Source: Lysinibacillus sp. OF-1
Lineage (GTDB): Bacteria > Bacillota > Bacilli > Bacillales_A > Planococcaceae
Direction of reading: 5' to 3'
DNA length: 64,000 nt
Assembly (NCBI RefSeq): GCF_028356935.1
Contig: NZ_CP102798.1
Span: 806,001 to 870,000 of the forward strand
This document shows positions 24,568 through 34,968 of this stretch, piece by piece. Positions within the stretch are counted from its first letter, which is position 1; each line of letters opens with the position of its first letter. The position numbers and the translations under genes are program-made. The notes beneath the pieces were generated by a model, which saw nothing but the letters and a program-made list of their open reading frames with translations, was not told the DNA's origin and did not search any database.

Positions 24568-25956
24568 ATGAATTTTACGTCACAAGATGTGGAAAATATG
24601 ATTACAGAGCAGCGTCAATTTTATTTTTCTCGTGCAACAAAAAGTGTAAAGTTTCGAAAAGAACAATTAAAAAAGTTAAAAAATTCCATTTTAAAATACG
24701 AAAAAGACATCTTGAATGCGCTGTATTTAGATCTTCGTAAAAGCGAATTTGAAGCATATGCAACTGAAATTGGCATTGTTTTAGATAGTATTTCATATAT
24801 GGTAAAGCATGTAGAAGAATGGATGGAGCCAGAAGCAGTTAAAACACCGATACAATATCAAATGGGCAAAAGCTTCATTGTTCGTGAACCCTATGGTGTC
24901 ACATTAATTATTGGACCGTTTAATTATCCATTTCAACTAGTTATGGAACCATTAATTGGTGCCATTGTTGGAGGGAACACAGCAATTGTCAAGCCGTCAG
25001 AAGCGTCTGTCCATACAGCAGCTATTGTGAAAAAAATAATTGAAGAAACGTTCCATTCCTCCTATGTACGTGTGGTAGAAGGTGAAAAAGAAGAAGTAAC
25101 AGCTCTTATTCATGCGTCCTTTGATTACATTTTCTTTACAGGCAGTGTAGCTGTTGGAAAAGTGATAGCAAAGGCAGCAGCAGAACGTTTGACACCAATT
25201 GCTTTAGAGCTTGGTGGAAAAAGTCCAGCGATTGTCGATCAAACTGCAAACTTAGAAGTAGCAGCAAAGCGGATTGTATGGGGTAAATTTACAAATACTG
25301 GGCAAACATGTGTGGCCCCCGATTATTTACTTGTTCATAAAGATGTTTATGACCGTTTTATGAAAATCTTAAAAGAAACGATCCGATCGTTTTATGGCAA
25401 AAATCCTTTAAAAAGCCCTGATTACGGACGTATTGTGAATTTGAGACAATTCGATCGTTTACAACAAATTATCAAGGAAGAACGAGATGCCATTACATTT
25501 GGCGGCCGAATTGATCGTGATGATTTATATGTTGAGCCAACAATCATCGAGTATGTAAAATGGACAAGTACATCTATGCAGGAAGAACTCTTTGGTCCTA
25601 TTTTACCTGTTATGATGTATAATGAGTTACCACTGGCGATTCATCAAATTCGTCAATTACCAAAGCCTTTGGCGGCATATTTCTTCTCAGAACATGAAAA
25701 GGCCATACAATACTTTTTGGAGGAATTACCCTCCGGTGGTGGATGTATAAACGATACTATCACCCATGTTGGAAATTTACATTTACCATTTGGTGGTGTT
25801 GGACCATCTGGTGTGAAAGCGTACCATGGCAAAGCAAGCTTTGAAAACTTTACACATCCTAAATCCATTTTAAAGAAGTCCTCTAAGCTTGAGACAAATG
25901 TATTGTTCCCACCATATAAACAAAAAGTGAAAATTGTGCGGTCCATTATGAAATAG
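24568..25956 (+). CDS. Aldehyde dehydrogenase, class 3 type (YwdH/AldX-like)
   Basis: 462 residues. Motifs: GPFNYPFQL (NAD-site region), FTGSVAVGK, catalytic Glu ALELGGKSP, catalytic Cys NTGQTCVAPD and LPFGGVGPSG near the end. The C terminus is basic with hydrophobic residues, as in YwdH-like fatty-aldehyde dehydrogenases. The ATG at 24568 follows AAAGGGGTG; a TTG one codon earlier is possible. Reaction: oxidation of aliphatic or aromatic aldehydes with NAD(P)+. It stands alone. Confidence 0.88.
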   Translation: MNFTSQDVENMITEQRQFYFSRATKSVKFRKEQLKKLKNSILKYEKDILNALYLDLRKSEFEAYATEIGIVLDSISYMVKHVEEWMEPEAVKTPIQYQMGKSFIVREPYGVTLIIGPFNYPFQLVMEPLIGAIVGGNTAIVKPSEASVHTAAIVKKIIEETFHSSYVRVVEGEKEEVTALIHASFDYIFFTGSVAVGKVIAKAAAERLTPIALELGGKSPAIVDQTANLEVAAKRIVWGKFTNTGQTCVAPDYLLVHKDVYDRFMKILKETIRSFYGKNPLKSPDYGRIVNLRQFDRLQQIIKEERDAITFGGRIDRDDLYVEPTIIEYVKWTSTSMQEELFGPILPVMMYNELPLAIHQIRQLPKPLAAYFFSEHEKAIQYFLEELPSGGGCINDTITHVGNLHLPFGGVGPSGVKAYHGKASFENFTHPKSILKKSSKLETNVLFPPYKQKVKIVRSIMK

Positions 25957-25963
25957 AAATTAG

Positions 25964-25991
25964 AAGGGAGATATCTTAGGATGTCTCCCTT
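25964..25991 (+). terminator. Hairpin after the aldehyde dehydrogenase gene
   Basis: AAGGGAGA-TATC pairs with GATGTCTCCCTT. The T run is missing (GAAAAA follows), so termination is only likely. Confidence 0.4.
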
Positions 25992-26097
25992 GAAAAATAA
26001 CCTCTTTGTCCTCAAAAAATCTTCCTAATTATGTCGAAAATCGTCGATTTGTGATTATAAATGAAAATTTCGAAGAAAACATAATTATTTCTTTAAA

Positions 26098-26111
26098 TGA
26101 AAGCGTTTTCG
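26098..26111 (+). promoter_or_regulatory. cre-like site upstream of murE
   Basis: TGAAAGCGTTTTCG matches TGWAANCGNTNWCA except for the last base. It lies about 150 bases before the murE ATG, in the 25957-26259 gap that holds no convincing gene. Confidence 0.35.
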
Positions 26112-26259
26112 TTGAAAAAACACATCTGAGGCATTTTATTTATCATGAAATAAGTAGTAAAATAAGTTCAATAGAACGTGGGGGTATTCATCTTGTCGTT
26201 TTTTGTCGAGTAATCAAAAATGATGATATGGGTGTAGAGATTGATTGGAGGACTATGAA

Positions 26260-27726
26260 ATGTATGCAGAGGAATTGTTAAGCGCATTACCTTTGAAAAA
26301 AATAATTGGCGTGTTGCCAGATCAAGTTAGTGATATTGTAATTGACTCAAGAAGTGTGCAACCAAATAGCATGTTTGTTTGTATCAAAGGTTACACAGTG
26401 GATGGGCATGATTATGCGCAAAAGGCAGTGGATGGTGGCGCAACAATCGTTGTAACAGAACGTCAATTACCGTTAGGAGAGACAATTGCACAAGTGATTG
26501 TCAGAGATACAGATCGTGCGGTAGGCTTATTAGCCGCAAAGTTTTTTGATTATCCTTCTAAGGATATAACGATGATTGGAGTAACCGGAACGAATGGTAA
26601 AACATCCGTAACAGGAATTATTCAAAATATCATGCATGGTATGGGCGAAAAATCTGCTTTATCCGGCACAATCGGTTTTAATTTAAATGGTATTTTATAT
26701 GAATCTGCCAATACAACGAGTGATGCGTTATCGACACAACAAATGATTTTCCGAGCAAAAATGGAAGGTTGTCGTTTAATGACGATGGAAGTTTCATCAC
26801 ATGGCTTAGCACTTGGACGTTTAGCAGGCGTTGATTATGATATCGCTATTTTCACAAATCTAACACATGATCATCTTGATTTCCATGGTACGATGGAGGA
26901 ATATGGCCATGCTAAAGGCTTATTATTTTCCCAACTTGGACAAGATTTAGAAAAGAGCAAATTTGTTGTCTTAAATGCTGATGATGCATGGTCAGAGCGC
27001 TATGCCGCAATGACACCATTTCCAGTGTGGACATATGGTTTAAAAAATGAAAAGGCCGATTTCCGTGCCATTAACTGTGAATATCACGACTATATGACTT
27101 TGTTTGATGTGGAAATGCCAGAAGGGATTTATCGTGTAAAAATGAATTTGCTTGGTGAATTTAATATTTACAATGTGTTGGCAGCTATGATTGCATTTTA
27201 CGGTCGTGGGTATTCTATGGAGTCCATTATTGAGCAAATAGAGCAACTACCGCCAGTTAAAGGTCGTATGGAGAAAGTTTGTTCAGATTTACCTGTACAA
27301 ATTTTTATTGATTATGCCCATACACCAGATGCAATTGAAAAAGCGATTGAAGCGGCACAGCCTTATAAAAAGGGTAAGCTGATTTTCTTAGTTGGAACAG
27401 GTGGCAATCGTGATAAATCGAAACGTCCTGCGATGGCTGAAAAAGCGTCTGCTGCAGAATATGTCATTTTGACGACAGATGATCCACGCTATGAGGACTA
27501 TGATAGCATTACGGGCGATCTTGCCAAAGGGATGCTTCATGACCATTATGCTTGTATCGGGGATCGGGCAGAGGCAGTACGTCATGCCATTGAGGTTGCC
27601 GAACCAGGAGATATGATTATTTTTGCTGGTAAAGGTCATGAGGATTATCAAATTATTGAAGATACAAAATTTCCACATAGTGATGCAGAAATTGCAATAG
27701 AAGCTGGCCGATTAAAATTTGTTTAA
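26260..27726 (+). CDS. murE: UDP-MurNAc-tripeptide synthetase MurE
   Basis: 488 residues with Mur-ligase layout: N-terminal UDP-MurNAc domain (VSDIVIDSRSV, MFVCIKG), central ATPase GVTGTNGKTS, and C-terminal HTPDAIEKAI and GGNRDKSKRP. The residue-specificity motif is DDPR (residues 407-410) instead of the DNPR of DAP-adding enzymes; DDPR is also the motif in Thermotoga MurE, which uses lysine. That fits an L-Lys peptidoglycan as in Lysinibacillus. The ATG at 26260 follows GGAGG at 26247-26251. It is a stand-alone gene outside a dcw cluster. Confidence 0.9.
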   Translation: MYAEELLSALPLKKIIGVLPDQVSDIVIDSRSVQPNSMFVCIKGYTVDGHDYAQKAVDGGATIVVTERQLPLGETIAQVIVRDTDRAVGLLAAKFFDYPSKDITMIGVTGTNGKTSVTGIIQNIMHGMGEKSALSGTIGFNLNGILYESANTTSDALSTQQMIFRAKMEGCRLMTMEVSSHGLALGRLAGVDYDIAIFTNLTHDHLDFHGTMEEYGHAKGLLFSQLGQDLEKSKFVVLNADDAWSERYAAMTPFPVWTYGLKNEKADFRAINCEYHDYMTLFDVEMPEGIYRVKMNLLGEFNIYNVLAAMIAFYGRGYSMESIIEQIEQLPPVKGRMEKVCSDLPVQIFIDYAHTPDAIEKAIEAAQPYKKGKLIFLVGTGGNRDKSKRPAMAEKASAAEYVILTTDDPRYEDYDSITGDLAKGMLHDHYACIGDRAEAVRHAIEVAEPGDMIIFAGKGHEDYQIIEDTKFPHSDAEIAIEAGRLKFV

Positions 27727-27743
27727 TGAAAAATTAAATGTTA

Positions 27744-27782
27744 GGAAACCCTTTTAGTTGAACTAAAGGGTTTTCTTTTTTG
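27744..27782 (+). terminator. murE terminator
   Basis: AACCCTTT-AGTT pairs with AACT-AAAGGGTT, then TTCTTTTTT. Confidence 0.82.
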
Positions 27783-27860
27783 AGATTTCATGTAAAAAGG
27801 TTGTATGAAAGGCAAGTCTTCTTTTATTATTATTAAGTATGAAAAAAGGAGAATGACGAG

Positions 27861-29438
27861 ATGAATTCAAATTTAGAAAAAGATATACTATCACGTCGTA
27901 CTTTTGCCATTATCAGTCACCCTGATGCTGGGAAAACGACGATTACAGAAAAGCTTTTACTATTTGGTGGTGCCATTCGTGACGCAGGGACAGTAAAAGG
28001 GAAAAAAACAGGTAAGTATGCAACGTCTGACTGGATGGAAATTGAAAAGCAACGTGGGATTTCGGTTACTTCATCCGTAATGCAATTTGATTATAATGGT
28101 TCTCGTGTGAATATTTTGGATACCCCTGGTCACCAAGATTTCTCTGAGGACACATATCGTACATTAATGGCTGTGGATAGTGCTGTCATGGTAGTGGATG
28201 CTGCCAAAGGGATCGAGGCCCAAACATTAAAGCTATTTAAAGTTTGTAAAATGCGTGGTATCCCTATTTTTACATTTATCAACAAATTGGATCGTCAAGG
28301 GAAAGAGCCACTTGAGTTAATAGAAGAGCTTGAAGAAGTACTTGGCATAAACGCTTATCCTATGAACTGGCCAATCGGTATGGGGAAAGAGTTTCTTGGT
28401 ATTTACGATCGTTATAATAAACGTATTGAGCAATTCCGTACAGATGAAGCTGAACGATTCTTACCAATTGACGACAATGGAGAGCTTGCTGTGGAGCATC
28501 CAATGAAAGTTACTTCTTATTATTCACAAGCAATGGATGATGTTTTACTGCTAGATGAAGCTGGAAATGCCTATTCTGAGGAAAAAATTCGTCGTGGAGA
28601 ATTAACACCTGTATTTTTTGGTTCAGCATTAACAAACTTTGGTGTGCAAACGTTCCTTGAAACCTATTTACAATTTGCACCGACACCTCAGCCTAGAATT
28701 ACCGAAGATGAGCAATTTATTGATCCTGTTGAACATGATGAGTTTTCAGGTTTCATTTTCAAAATTCAAGCCAATATGAATCCTGCCCACCGTGACCGCA
28801 TTGCCTTTGTACGCATTGTTTCTGGTAAATTTGAGCGCGGAATGAATATGACATTAGCTCGTACAGGTAAGTCATTTAAAGTGACTCAATCTACACAATT
28901 CCTTGCAGATGATCGTGAGACCGTAGATGAAGCGGTTGCGGGAGATATTATTGGGTTATATGATACAGGAACTTACCAAATTGGGGACACTGTTGTAGGT
29001 GGCAAGAAAACATTCCAATTTGAAAAATTACCGCAGTTTACACCAGAGCTATTCGTACGTGTAACAGCGAAAAACGTAATGAAATCAAAGCAATTCCATA
29101 AAGGGATTTTACAATTGGTACAAGAGGGTGCTATTCAATATTATAAAACGCTGCATACAGAGGAAGTCATTCTTGGTGCAGTTGGTCAATTACAATTTGA
29201 AGTGTTTGAGCATCGTATGAAAAATGAATACAATGTGGAAGTAAGAATGGAGCCAATCGGTTCTAAAATTGCACGATGGATTGAAAACGAAGAGGATGTT
29301 AAAGAGTCCATGTCTTCTGGTCGATCTATGTTAGTGAAAGACCGCTTTGATAATCTTGTTTTCCTATTTGAAAATGAGTTTGCCATGCGCTGGTTTGCTG
29401 ATAAAAACGAAAACATTAAACTTTATAGCCTTCTATAA
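27861..29438 (+). CDS. prfC: Peptide chain release factor 3
   Basis: 525 residues, the usual RF3 length. G1 motif SHPDAGKTT, switch region RGISVTSS, G3 [11 protein letters not shown] and G4 NKLDR are visible, followed by the RF3-specific [19 protein letters not shown]3 is a GTPase that removes RF1/RF2 from the ribosome after termination. RF3 is absent from Bacillus subtilis but occurs in other Bacillales. SD AAAGGAGAATGACGAG precedes the ATG. Single gene with a strong terminator. Confidence 0.94.
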   Translation: MNSNLEKDILSRRTFAIISHPDAGKTTITEKLLLFGGAIRDAGTVKGKKTGKYATSDWMEIEKQRGISVTSSVMQFDYNGSRVNILDTPGHQDFSEDTYRTLMAVDSAVMVVDAAKGIEAQTLKLFKVCKMRGIPIFTFINKLDRQGKEPLELIEELEEVLGINAYPMNWPIGMGKEFLGIYDRYNKRIEQFRTDEAERFLPIDDNGELAVEHPMKVTSYYSQAMDDVLLLDEAGNAYSEEKIRRGELTPVFFGSALTNFGVQTFLETYLQFAPTPQPRITEDEQFIDPVEHDEFSGFIFKIQANMNPAHRDRIAFVRIVSGKFERGMNMTLARTGKSFKVTQSTQFLADDRETVDEAVAGDIIGLYDTGTYQIGDTVVGGKKTFQFEKLPQFTPELFVRVTAKNVMKSKQFHKGILQLVQEGAIQYYKTLHTEEVILGAVGQLQFEVFEHRMKNEYNVEVRMEPIGSKIARWIENEEDVKESMSSGRSMLVKDRFDNLVFLFENEFAMRWFADKNENIKLYSLL

Positions 29439-29444
29439 TTACCA

Positions 29445-29482
29445 AACACGAATCGACAATTTTGCGATTCGTGTTTTTTTGC
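29445..29482 (+). terminator. prfC terminator
   Basis: AACACGAATCG pairs with CGATTCGTGTT, then TTTTTT. Confidence 0.88.
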
Positions 29483-29619
29483 AAGGAAAATTGACACTGT
29501 TTGTAGAATATAGACAGTATTAGGAAATATATTGCACGACGAACTAATTGAAGGGGGCTTAGCTCATTTATAAATCGGCTATCCTAGAAAGGAAGAGGTA
29601 GAAAAAGGAGTTTGTTTAT

Positions 29620-32600
29620 ATGAATATTAGTCATTTTTCCATTAAAAGACCCGTCTTTACAATTGTTACGATGCTTTTTGTCATCCTGTTAGGCGGTGTT
29701 TCCTTATTAAAAATACCGATTACGTTAATTCCAGAGTTAAATCCCCCCATAGGTGTTGTTGTCACTTCTTATCCTGGGGCAAGTCCAACAGAGGTGAATG
29801 AGAAGATAACGAAACCATTAGAGGCTACACTTGCCACCTTACCTGGCATAAAAAAACTACAGTCAACCTCACAAGAAGGCTCTAATTTAATTATGCTTGA
29901 GTTTAATTGGTCCACGAATATGGAAGATATCCAACTCGATATTTTACAGCGAATTGATATGACACCGCTGCCAAATGATGCGGGCAAGCCTAGTTTTTTA
30001 AAGTTTGATCCGTCTCAATTTCCCATTATTCAACTATCATTACGTGCAGAAAATAATGATGTAGATGTACGTTTATTAGCAGAGGACTTAGAAAAAGAAC
30101 TGCGACGGACAGAGGGTGTTGCAAGTGTAAATGTTTCTGGCAAGTTGATCGAGGAAGTTCAAATAATATTAGACGAAGCAAAGCTAGTGGAAAAAGGCTT
30201 AACACAAGCAGACATTATACAAATTATCCAAGCGAATAATGTATCTCTCCCTGGTGAACCTGTTTCAACAGATGATGGTAAGCTGTTAACAACACGTATT
30301 GTAAGTACATTATCGTCACCTGAAAGTATTGCAAGTTTGATCGTTTCAGTGAACCCGTTAACAGATGAAGCGCTAATTGTGAGCGATCTTGCAACCGTAG
30401 AGAGGACAGAGCAACAATCTATTACGACAACTCGTGCCAATGAGCATCCAGCAGTCCTTATGTCCGTTTTACAGGAATCTGGCGCGAATACAGCAGAAGT
30501 TTCCAAAGCGTTTCAGCAAACATTAGATGAACTACTAAAGAAAGAGCAATATAAGGGAATAACGGCAGACATTCTTGTCGATCAAGGTAATTATGTAGAT
30601 TTAGCCATTCATAACATTGGCTCTTCTTTAATTTTAGGTGGATTATTTGCGATGTTCATCCTATTTGTTTTTTTACGTAGTGTAAAGAGTCCAATCATTA
30701 TTGGTATTGCTATTCCTTATTCGGTTATTGTGACATTTGTGTTGATGTTTTTTGCGGATTTTACCCTTAACATCATGACACTAGGTGCTCTTGCACTGGG
30801 TATCGGTATGCTAGTGGATAATGCCATTGTTGTTATTGAAAATATCGAAAGACATTTAGGGCTAGAAAAGGATCCTATCACTGCAGCGCAGGAAGGAACT
30901 AAGGAGGTTGCACTTGCTATTACAGCTTCCACGTTAACTACTATAGCCGTATTCATTCCTGTTATGTTTATCGAAGGATTGATTGGACAAATATTTACAG
31001 AATTCGCCCTAACGATTTCGTTCAGCCTAATCGCTTCTCTAGTAGTTGCGCTTACTGTCGTCCCAATGCTAGCAAGTCGTCTTTTAAAAATGAAAAATAC
31101 CAATTTTTATGAGCAGCGCAGTAGCTCTAAATTTTACAACCATTATAAATCCTCTATTGTATGGGTATTACGGCATCGACTGCTAATTCTAATTTTCACG
31201 GTGATGTGCTTTGGTTTATCCTTATTTGGGCTGACTAGAATTGGTACAGAATTTTTACCATCTACCGATGAAGGATTCACATCTATAAGTGTCAATCTTG
31301 AAAAAGGTGTCGCTGTATCGGAAACAGAAAAGGTAGTGAAGCATATTGAGGAGCGCTTGAAGCAGGAAAAAGATGTGGATGTTTATGTTAGCTTAATTGG
31401 GGGTACGCAACAATCGCAAGCGCGTGGACAAACGAGCGCCAATCAAGCTGAAATGTATGTCAAACTAGTACCATTAGCAGAAAGGCAACGTTCCATTTTT
31501 GAATTTGTGGAAGAGCTAGAGCAAGATATAAAGGGAGAGCTTGGAGAGCAAGCTGATATTACATTTAATGTATCAACAGCAACGGGTTCGTCACCACATA
31601 CATTAACGTTCCGATTAACAGACTCAGATGAACAAAGGCTACAGCACACTGTTAAAAAAGTGCAGCAAGAGCTACAAGCGATTCAAGAAGTAACAAAGGT
31701 TTCAACGGATCTAGACCAGACTGTGCCAGAGATTCAAATTGAAGTTGATCGAGAAAAAGCAAAAGACTACGGTTTTATCCCAGCACAAATTGCTCAAACC
31801 GTGAACCAAATGACAAAAGGACAATTAACGTCTCAACTACTTACTGAGGACGGCGCTGTATTACCCGTTTATACGGGTTTTGGACAGGTATTTAATACGA
31901 GTATAGATGCGCTAAAAGCCATGCAGCTTCGTTCTCCAGCAGGATTGTTTGTGAAATTAGAGGATGTTGCTACTGTATCTATACAAGAGGGACCCGTGTC
32001 CATTCGTCGTTCTGATCAGGCAGCAGCAGTAGCCTTTTTTGTAGATTATGAAACAAAGGAATCATTGGGCGGCATTTCGGCAAAAGTAGATAAAGCATTG
32101 ACCCAAGTTCATTTACCGCCTGCTACTCAAATTGTTTTTAGTGGGGATCGAGAGCTTTATGATAGTGCAATTGACGATATGCTATTAGCAGTTATGCTAG
32201 CAATCGTACTAGTTTATATTGTAATGGCTGCGCAATTTGAGTCATTTAAATATCCGTTTGTCATCATGTTTACAGTCCCATTAATGATCATCGGTGTGGC
32301 GATTGCTATGTTCGCAACACATACTTTAATCGGTGTGACGTCTGTCATCGGTATTTTAGTGCTTGTAGGGATTGTCGTGAACAATGGCATTGTGCTTGTC
32401 GATTATATTAACCAGCTAAAGGCGAAGGGCATGTCTGCTTATGAAGCTATTTTACTGGCTAGCCAAGATCGTCTTCGACCGATTTTAATGACGGCATTAA
32501 CGACTATTTTAGGACTGTTTCCACTAGCGCTTGGTATTGGTGAAGGAACAGAGATGAACCAACCGATGGGGATTGCGGTTATTGGAGGCCTTGTAACCTC

Positions 32601-32673
32601 GACATTGCTAACATTGTATATTGTACCGATTATCTATAGTTTAGTGGATAAAGAAACAAGAAAGATGCGCTAG
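29620..32673 (+). CDS. RND-family efflux pump (SwrC/AcrB type)
   Basis: 1017 residues with the RND plan: an N-terminal helix, periplasm-facing-type porter domains, and two blocks of helices. Typical stretches: PVFTIVTMLFVILLGG, SYPGASPTEVNEKITKPLE, the proton-relay helix TLGALALGIGMLVDNAIVVIEN with its Asp, and the second block GIVVNNGIVLVDYINQLK and GTEMNQPMGIAVIGGL. In Gram-positives the relative SwrC exports surfactin-like lipopeptides; the substrate here is unknown. No adaptor protein gene accompanies it. SD AAAAAGGAG. A reductase gene follows 21 bases later. Confidence 0.92.
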   Translation: MNISHFSIKRPVFTIVTMLFVILLGGVSLLKIPITLIPELNPPIGVVVTSYPGASPTEVNEKITKPLEATLATLPGIKKLQSTSQEGSNLIMLEFNWSTNMEDIQLDILQRIDMTPLPNDAGKPSFLKFDPSQFPIIQLSLRAENNDVDVRLLAEDLEKELRRTEGVASVNVSGKLIEEVQIILDEAKLVEKGLTQADIIQIIQANNVSLPGEPVSTDDGKLLTTRIVSTLSSPESIASLIVSVNPLTDEALIVSDLATVERTEQQSITTTRANEHPAVLMSVLQESGANTAEVSKAFQQTLDELLKKEQYKGITADILVDQGNYVDLAIHNIGSSLILGGLFAMFILFVFLRSVKSPIIIGIAIPYSVIVTFVLMFFADFTLNIMTLGALALGIGMLVDNAIVVIENIERHLGLEKDPITAAQEGTKEVALAITASTLTTIAVFIPVMFIEGLIGQIFTEFALTISFSLIASLVVALTVVPMLASRLLKMKNTNFYEQRSSSKFYNHYKSSIVWVLRHRLLILIFTVMCFGLSLFGLTRIGTEFLPSTDEGFTSISVNLEKGVAVSETEKVVKHIEERLKQEKDVDVYVSLIGGTQQSQARGQTSANQAEMYVKLVPLAERQRSIFEFVEELEQDIKGELGEQADITFNVSTATGSSPHTLTFRLTDSDEQRLQHTVKKVQQELQAIQEVTKVSTDLDQTVPEIQIEVDREKAKDYGFIPAQIAQTVNQMTKGQLTSQLLTEDGAVLPVYTGFGQVFNTSIDALKAMQLRSPAGLFVKLEDVATVSIQEGPVSIRRSDQAAAVAFFVDYETKESLGGISAKVDKALTQVHLPPATQIVFSGDRELYDSAIDDMLLAVMLAIVLVYIVMAAQFESFKYPFVIMFTVPLMIIGVAIAMFATHTLIGVTSVIGILVLVGIVVNNGIVLVDYINQLKAKGMSAYEAILLASQDRLRPILMTALTTILGLFPLALGIGEGTEMNQPMGIAVIGGLVTSTLLTLYIVPIIYSLVDKETRKMR

Positions 32674-32693
32674 ATTTCAAGGGGGAATAGGAG

Positions 32694-33779
32694 ATGAACG
32701 TCCATTTTTTTACTGGATTTCCTGGTTTCATTTCAAGTCAACTCATTCGGACATTATTCCAAAAGAGACAGACACAACAAGTTATTGCGATTGTGTTGGC
32801 AGGTGAAACCATTAAGGCAGAGCAGGAAAAAAGCAAAATAATAGAAGCTTTCCCTGACTGTTCAATTCATATTGTAGAAGGCGATATTACGCTGCCAAAT
32901 CTGGGTTTAGACGATCAAATAATCAGTGGAATTGTACCAAAAATAGAAGTGCTTTGGCATTTAGCCGCTATTTATGATTTAGCGGTACCACGTGATCTTG
33001 CATGGAAAGTGAATGTCCATGGTACAACAATGGTCAATGATTTTGTGCGCACCTTACCGAATTTAAAACGCTATATGTATTTTAGTACAGCCTATGTGGC
33101 AGGCACACGTGAAGGGATACTGCGTGAAAATGAACTCATTCGGCCTCCAGCATTTAAAAACTACTATGAGGAAACAAAATATGAGGCCGAGCTTCGAGTT
33201 GAAGATTTAAAATCAGAAATACCACTTACGATTATTAGACCTGGGATAGTGCGAGGGCATTCAATGACAGGTGAAACCATTAAATTTGATGGACCTTACT
33301 TCTTTTTAAATTTAGTAGAACGAATAAAGGGTTTACCCTTTATTCCATACATCGGCCGATCGACATCAACGATTAATGTCGTGCCCGTTGATTATATTTT
33401 AAATGCCTCAGTTTTTGTAGTGAATGAACAAGGTGCAGAAGGCAAGACACTTCATTTAACAGATCCCAATCCTCACCCTGTACAGGAAGTATACCGTACT
33501 ATGGTGAAATTAATAACGAATGTCTATCCAAAGGGACGTTTCCCATTTATATTAGCAAAGCTATCGTTACAAGTTCCTTTTATTCGAAAAAAACTTGGAG
33601 TTGAACAAGAAACGCTGGATTACTTAACATGGAATGCCACATTTGACACAGCTGAAGCACAGCAAATTTTACAAAAAGGTGGTATTACATGCCCTGATTT
33701 TATACAGACGATGCCAAAAATGATTGCCTTTTATTTAGCACATAAGGAAGAGAAGAGCTATCAAATTCAGATTAAGTAA
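32694..33779 (+). CDS. SDR reductase with thioester-reductase-like NAD-binding domain
   Basis: 361 residues. The NAD_binding_4 (male-sterility type) fold is shown by FFTGFPGFISSQLI, VEGDITLPNLGL, LWHLAAIYDLAVP, YFSTAYVAG and the catalytic YEETKYEAE (YxxxK). Relatives reduce acyl thioesters or modify lipids; the substrate cannot be assigned. It is 21 bases downstream of the RND pump and probably cotranscribed. SD GGGGGAATAGGAG. Confidence 0.82.
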   Translation: MNVHFFTGFPGFISSQLIRTLFQKRQTQQVIAIVLAGETIKAEQEKSKIIEAFPDCSIHIVEGDITLPNLGLDDQIISGIVPKIEVLWHLAAIYDLAVPRDLAWKVNVHGTTMVNDFVRTLPNLKRYMYFSTAYVAGTREGILRENELIRPPAFKNYYEETKYEAELRVEDLKSEIPLTIIRPGIVRGHSMTGETIKFDGPYFFLNLVERIKGLPFIPYIGRSTSTINVVPVDYILNASVFVVNEQGAEGKTLHLTDPNPHPVQEVYRTMVKLITNVYPKGRFPFILAKLSLQVPFIRKKLGVEQETLDYLTWNATFDTAEAQQILQKGGITCPDFIQTMPKMIAFYLAHKEEKSYQIQIK

Positions 33780-33842
33780 AAACAATATAGATATTTTTGT
33801 CAGTTGTAAATGATAGTGCTATAATGATGGAAAGAAGATACC

Positions 33843-34034
33843 TTCGACAATTTGTCAAAGGGGAGTAGCTAACAGGAATGATATGTCCTGGTTTCACATT
33901 CGTCAAGACATGGTTATGACCATCGGGTGTGATAGTGAATGGCTCTATACGTAATGACGTGTAGATTGATGTACCATAAAAGAAATAGGTACGAATTTAC
34001 TTAGCGAGACCTTTGCCTGAATTAGGGCAGAGGC
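33843..34034 (+). ncRNA. yybP-ykoY manganese riboswitch
   Basis: The leader of the terC gene contains the hallmark CAAAGGGGAGTAGC and the closing GCGAGACCTTTGCCT, which pair as P1 (CAAAG/CTTTG). A terminator (GCCT-gaatt-AGGGC region, then GGCTTTTTT) reuses the CCTTTGCC strand, so ligand-stabilised P1 would prevent termination. This class senses Mn2+ and is known upstream of TerC/YkoY and MntP genes. It is an ON switch for export. Confidence 0.88.
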
Positions 34035-34098
34035 TTTTTTCTTTTGTACTTTAGATAAAATAGTCGTTTTAGGGATAGAGCTTAGAGGAGGCACTAGA

Positions 34099-34860
34099 AT
34101 GGAAGCAATTATATTACAATACGGCTGGGTGTTAATTGTCCTTGTTGTATTAGAAGGATTACTTGCAGCTGATAATGCGGTAGTGATGGCTGTGATGGTC
34201 AAGCATTTACCACAGGAACAGCAAAAAAAGGCGTTATTTTATGGACTATTTGGAGCACTGATTTTCAGATTTTCCGCCTTATTTGTTATTACAGTATTGG
34301 TAAACTATTGGCAAATCCAAGCAGTCGGTGCGGCCTACCTATTGTTTATGTCTGCGAAAAATATATATGATTTGCGTAAACATAAAGATGATGAAGAGGA
34401 AACAGCTGAAAGAGCAGAGAAAAAGGGTTCTGGATTCTGGTTAACGGTTCTTAAGGTTGAAGCAGCAGATATTGCATTTGCTATTGATTCGATGCTGGCA
34501 GCCGTTGCGATCGCTGTAACTTTGCCTCACTTAGGAAATTTTGATATTGGTGGCATCAATGGAGGACAATTTATTGTCATGCTTCTTGGTGGATTTATCG
34601 GTGTCATTATGATGCGTTTTGCAGCACAATGGTTTGTTAAAGTATTGAACGATTATCCTTCACTTGAAACGGCAGCATTTCTTATCGTTGGTTGGGTCGG
34701 TGTGAAGCTCGTTATCTTAACATTAGCTCATGAAAAAGTAGGGATATTACCTGTAGAGTTTCCTCATTCAACTGCCTGGGAATTAACATTCTGGATAGTC
34801 TTACTAGGCATTGCATTTGTGGGCTACCTAGTGGGAGTTCGTCATAAAAAAAATAATTAG
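34099..34860 (+). CDS. TerC-family membrane protein (YkoY-like)
   Basis: 253 residues, about seven helices. The TerC motif EGLLAADNAVVMAV near the N terminus and EAADIAFAIDSMLAAVA in the centre carry the conserved acidic residues. Control by the yybP-ykoY element supports a role in Mn2+ export or in metallation of exported proteins. SD AGAGGAGGCAC. Single gene. Confidence 0.9.
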   Translation: MEAIILQYGWVLIVLVVLEGLLAADNAVVMAVMVKHLPQEQQKKALFYGLFGALIFRFSALFVITVLVNYWQIQAVGAAYLLFMSAKNIYDLRKHKDDEEETAERAEKKGSGFWLTVLKVEAADIAFAIDSMLAAVAIAVTLPHLGNFDIGGINGGQFIVMLLGGFIGVIMMRFAAQWFVKVLNDYPSLETAAFLIVGWVGVKLVILTLAHEKVGILPVEFPHSTAWELTFWIVLLGIAFVGYLVGVRHKKNN

Positions 34861-34968
34861 TATCTAAATGGGAGGAATAGTTGTTACTATTTCTCTTTCT
34901 TTTTTTATGTATCTTTTCTATACTATTATCTATCTAGTTGGGCATCATATGTGGGAGGAGTTGTTAAA

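Noticed and set aside
26006-26281. A 91-codon frame just before murE
   Set aside because: It has no SD, AT-rich codon use unlike its neighbours, and overlaps the murE SD and start; no recognisable domain.
33845-33870. Spo0A box (TTCGACAA on the reverse strand) before terC
   Set aside because: These bases are part of the riboswitch P1 region, which explains their conservation.
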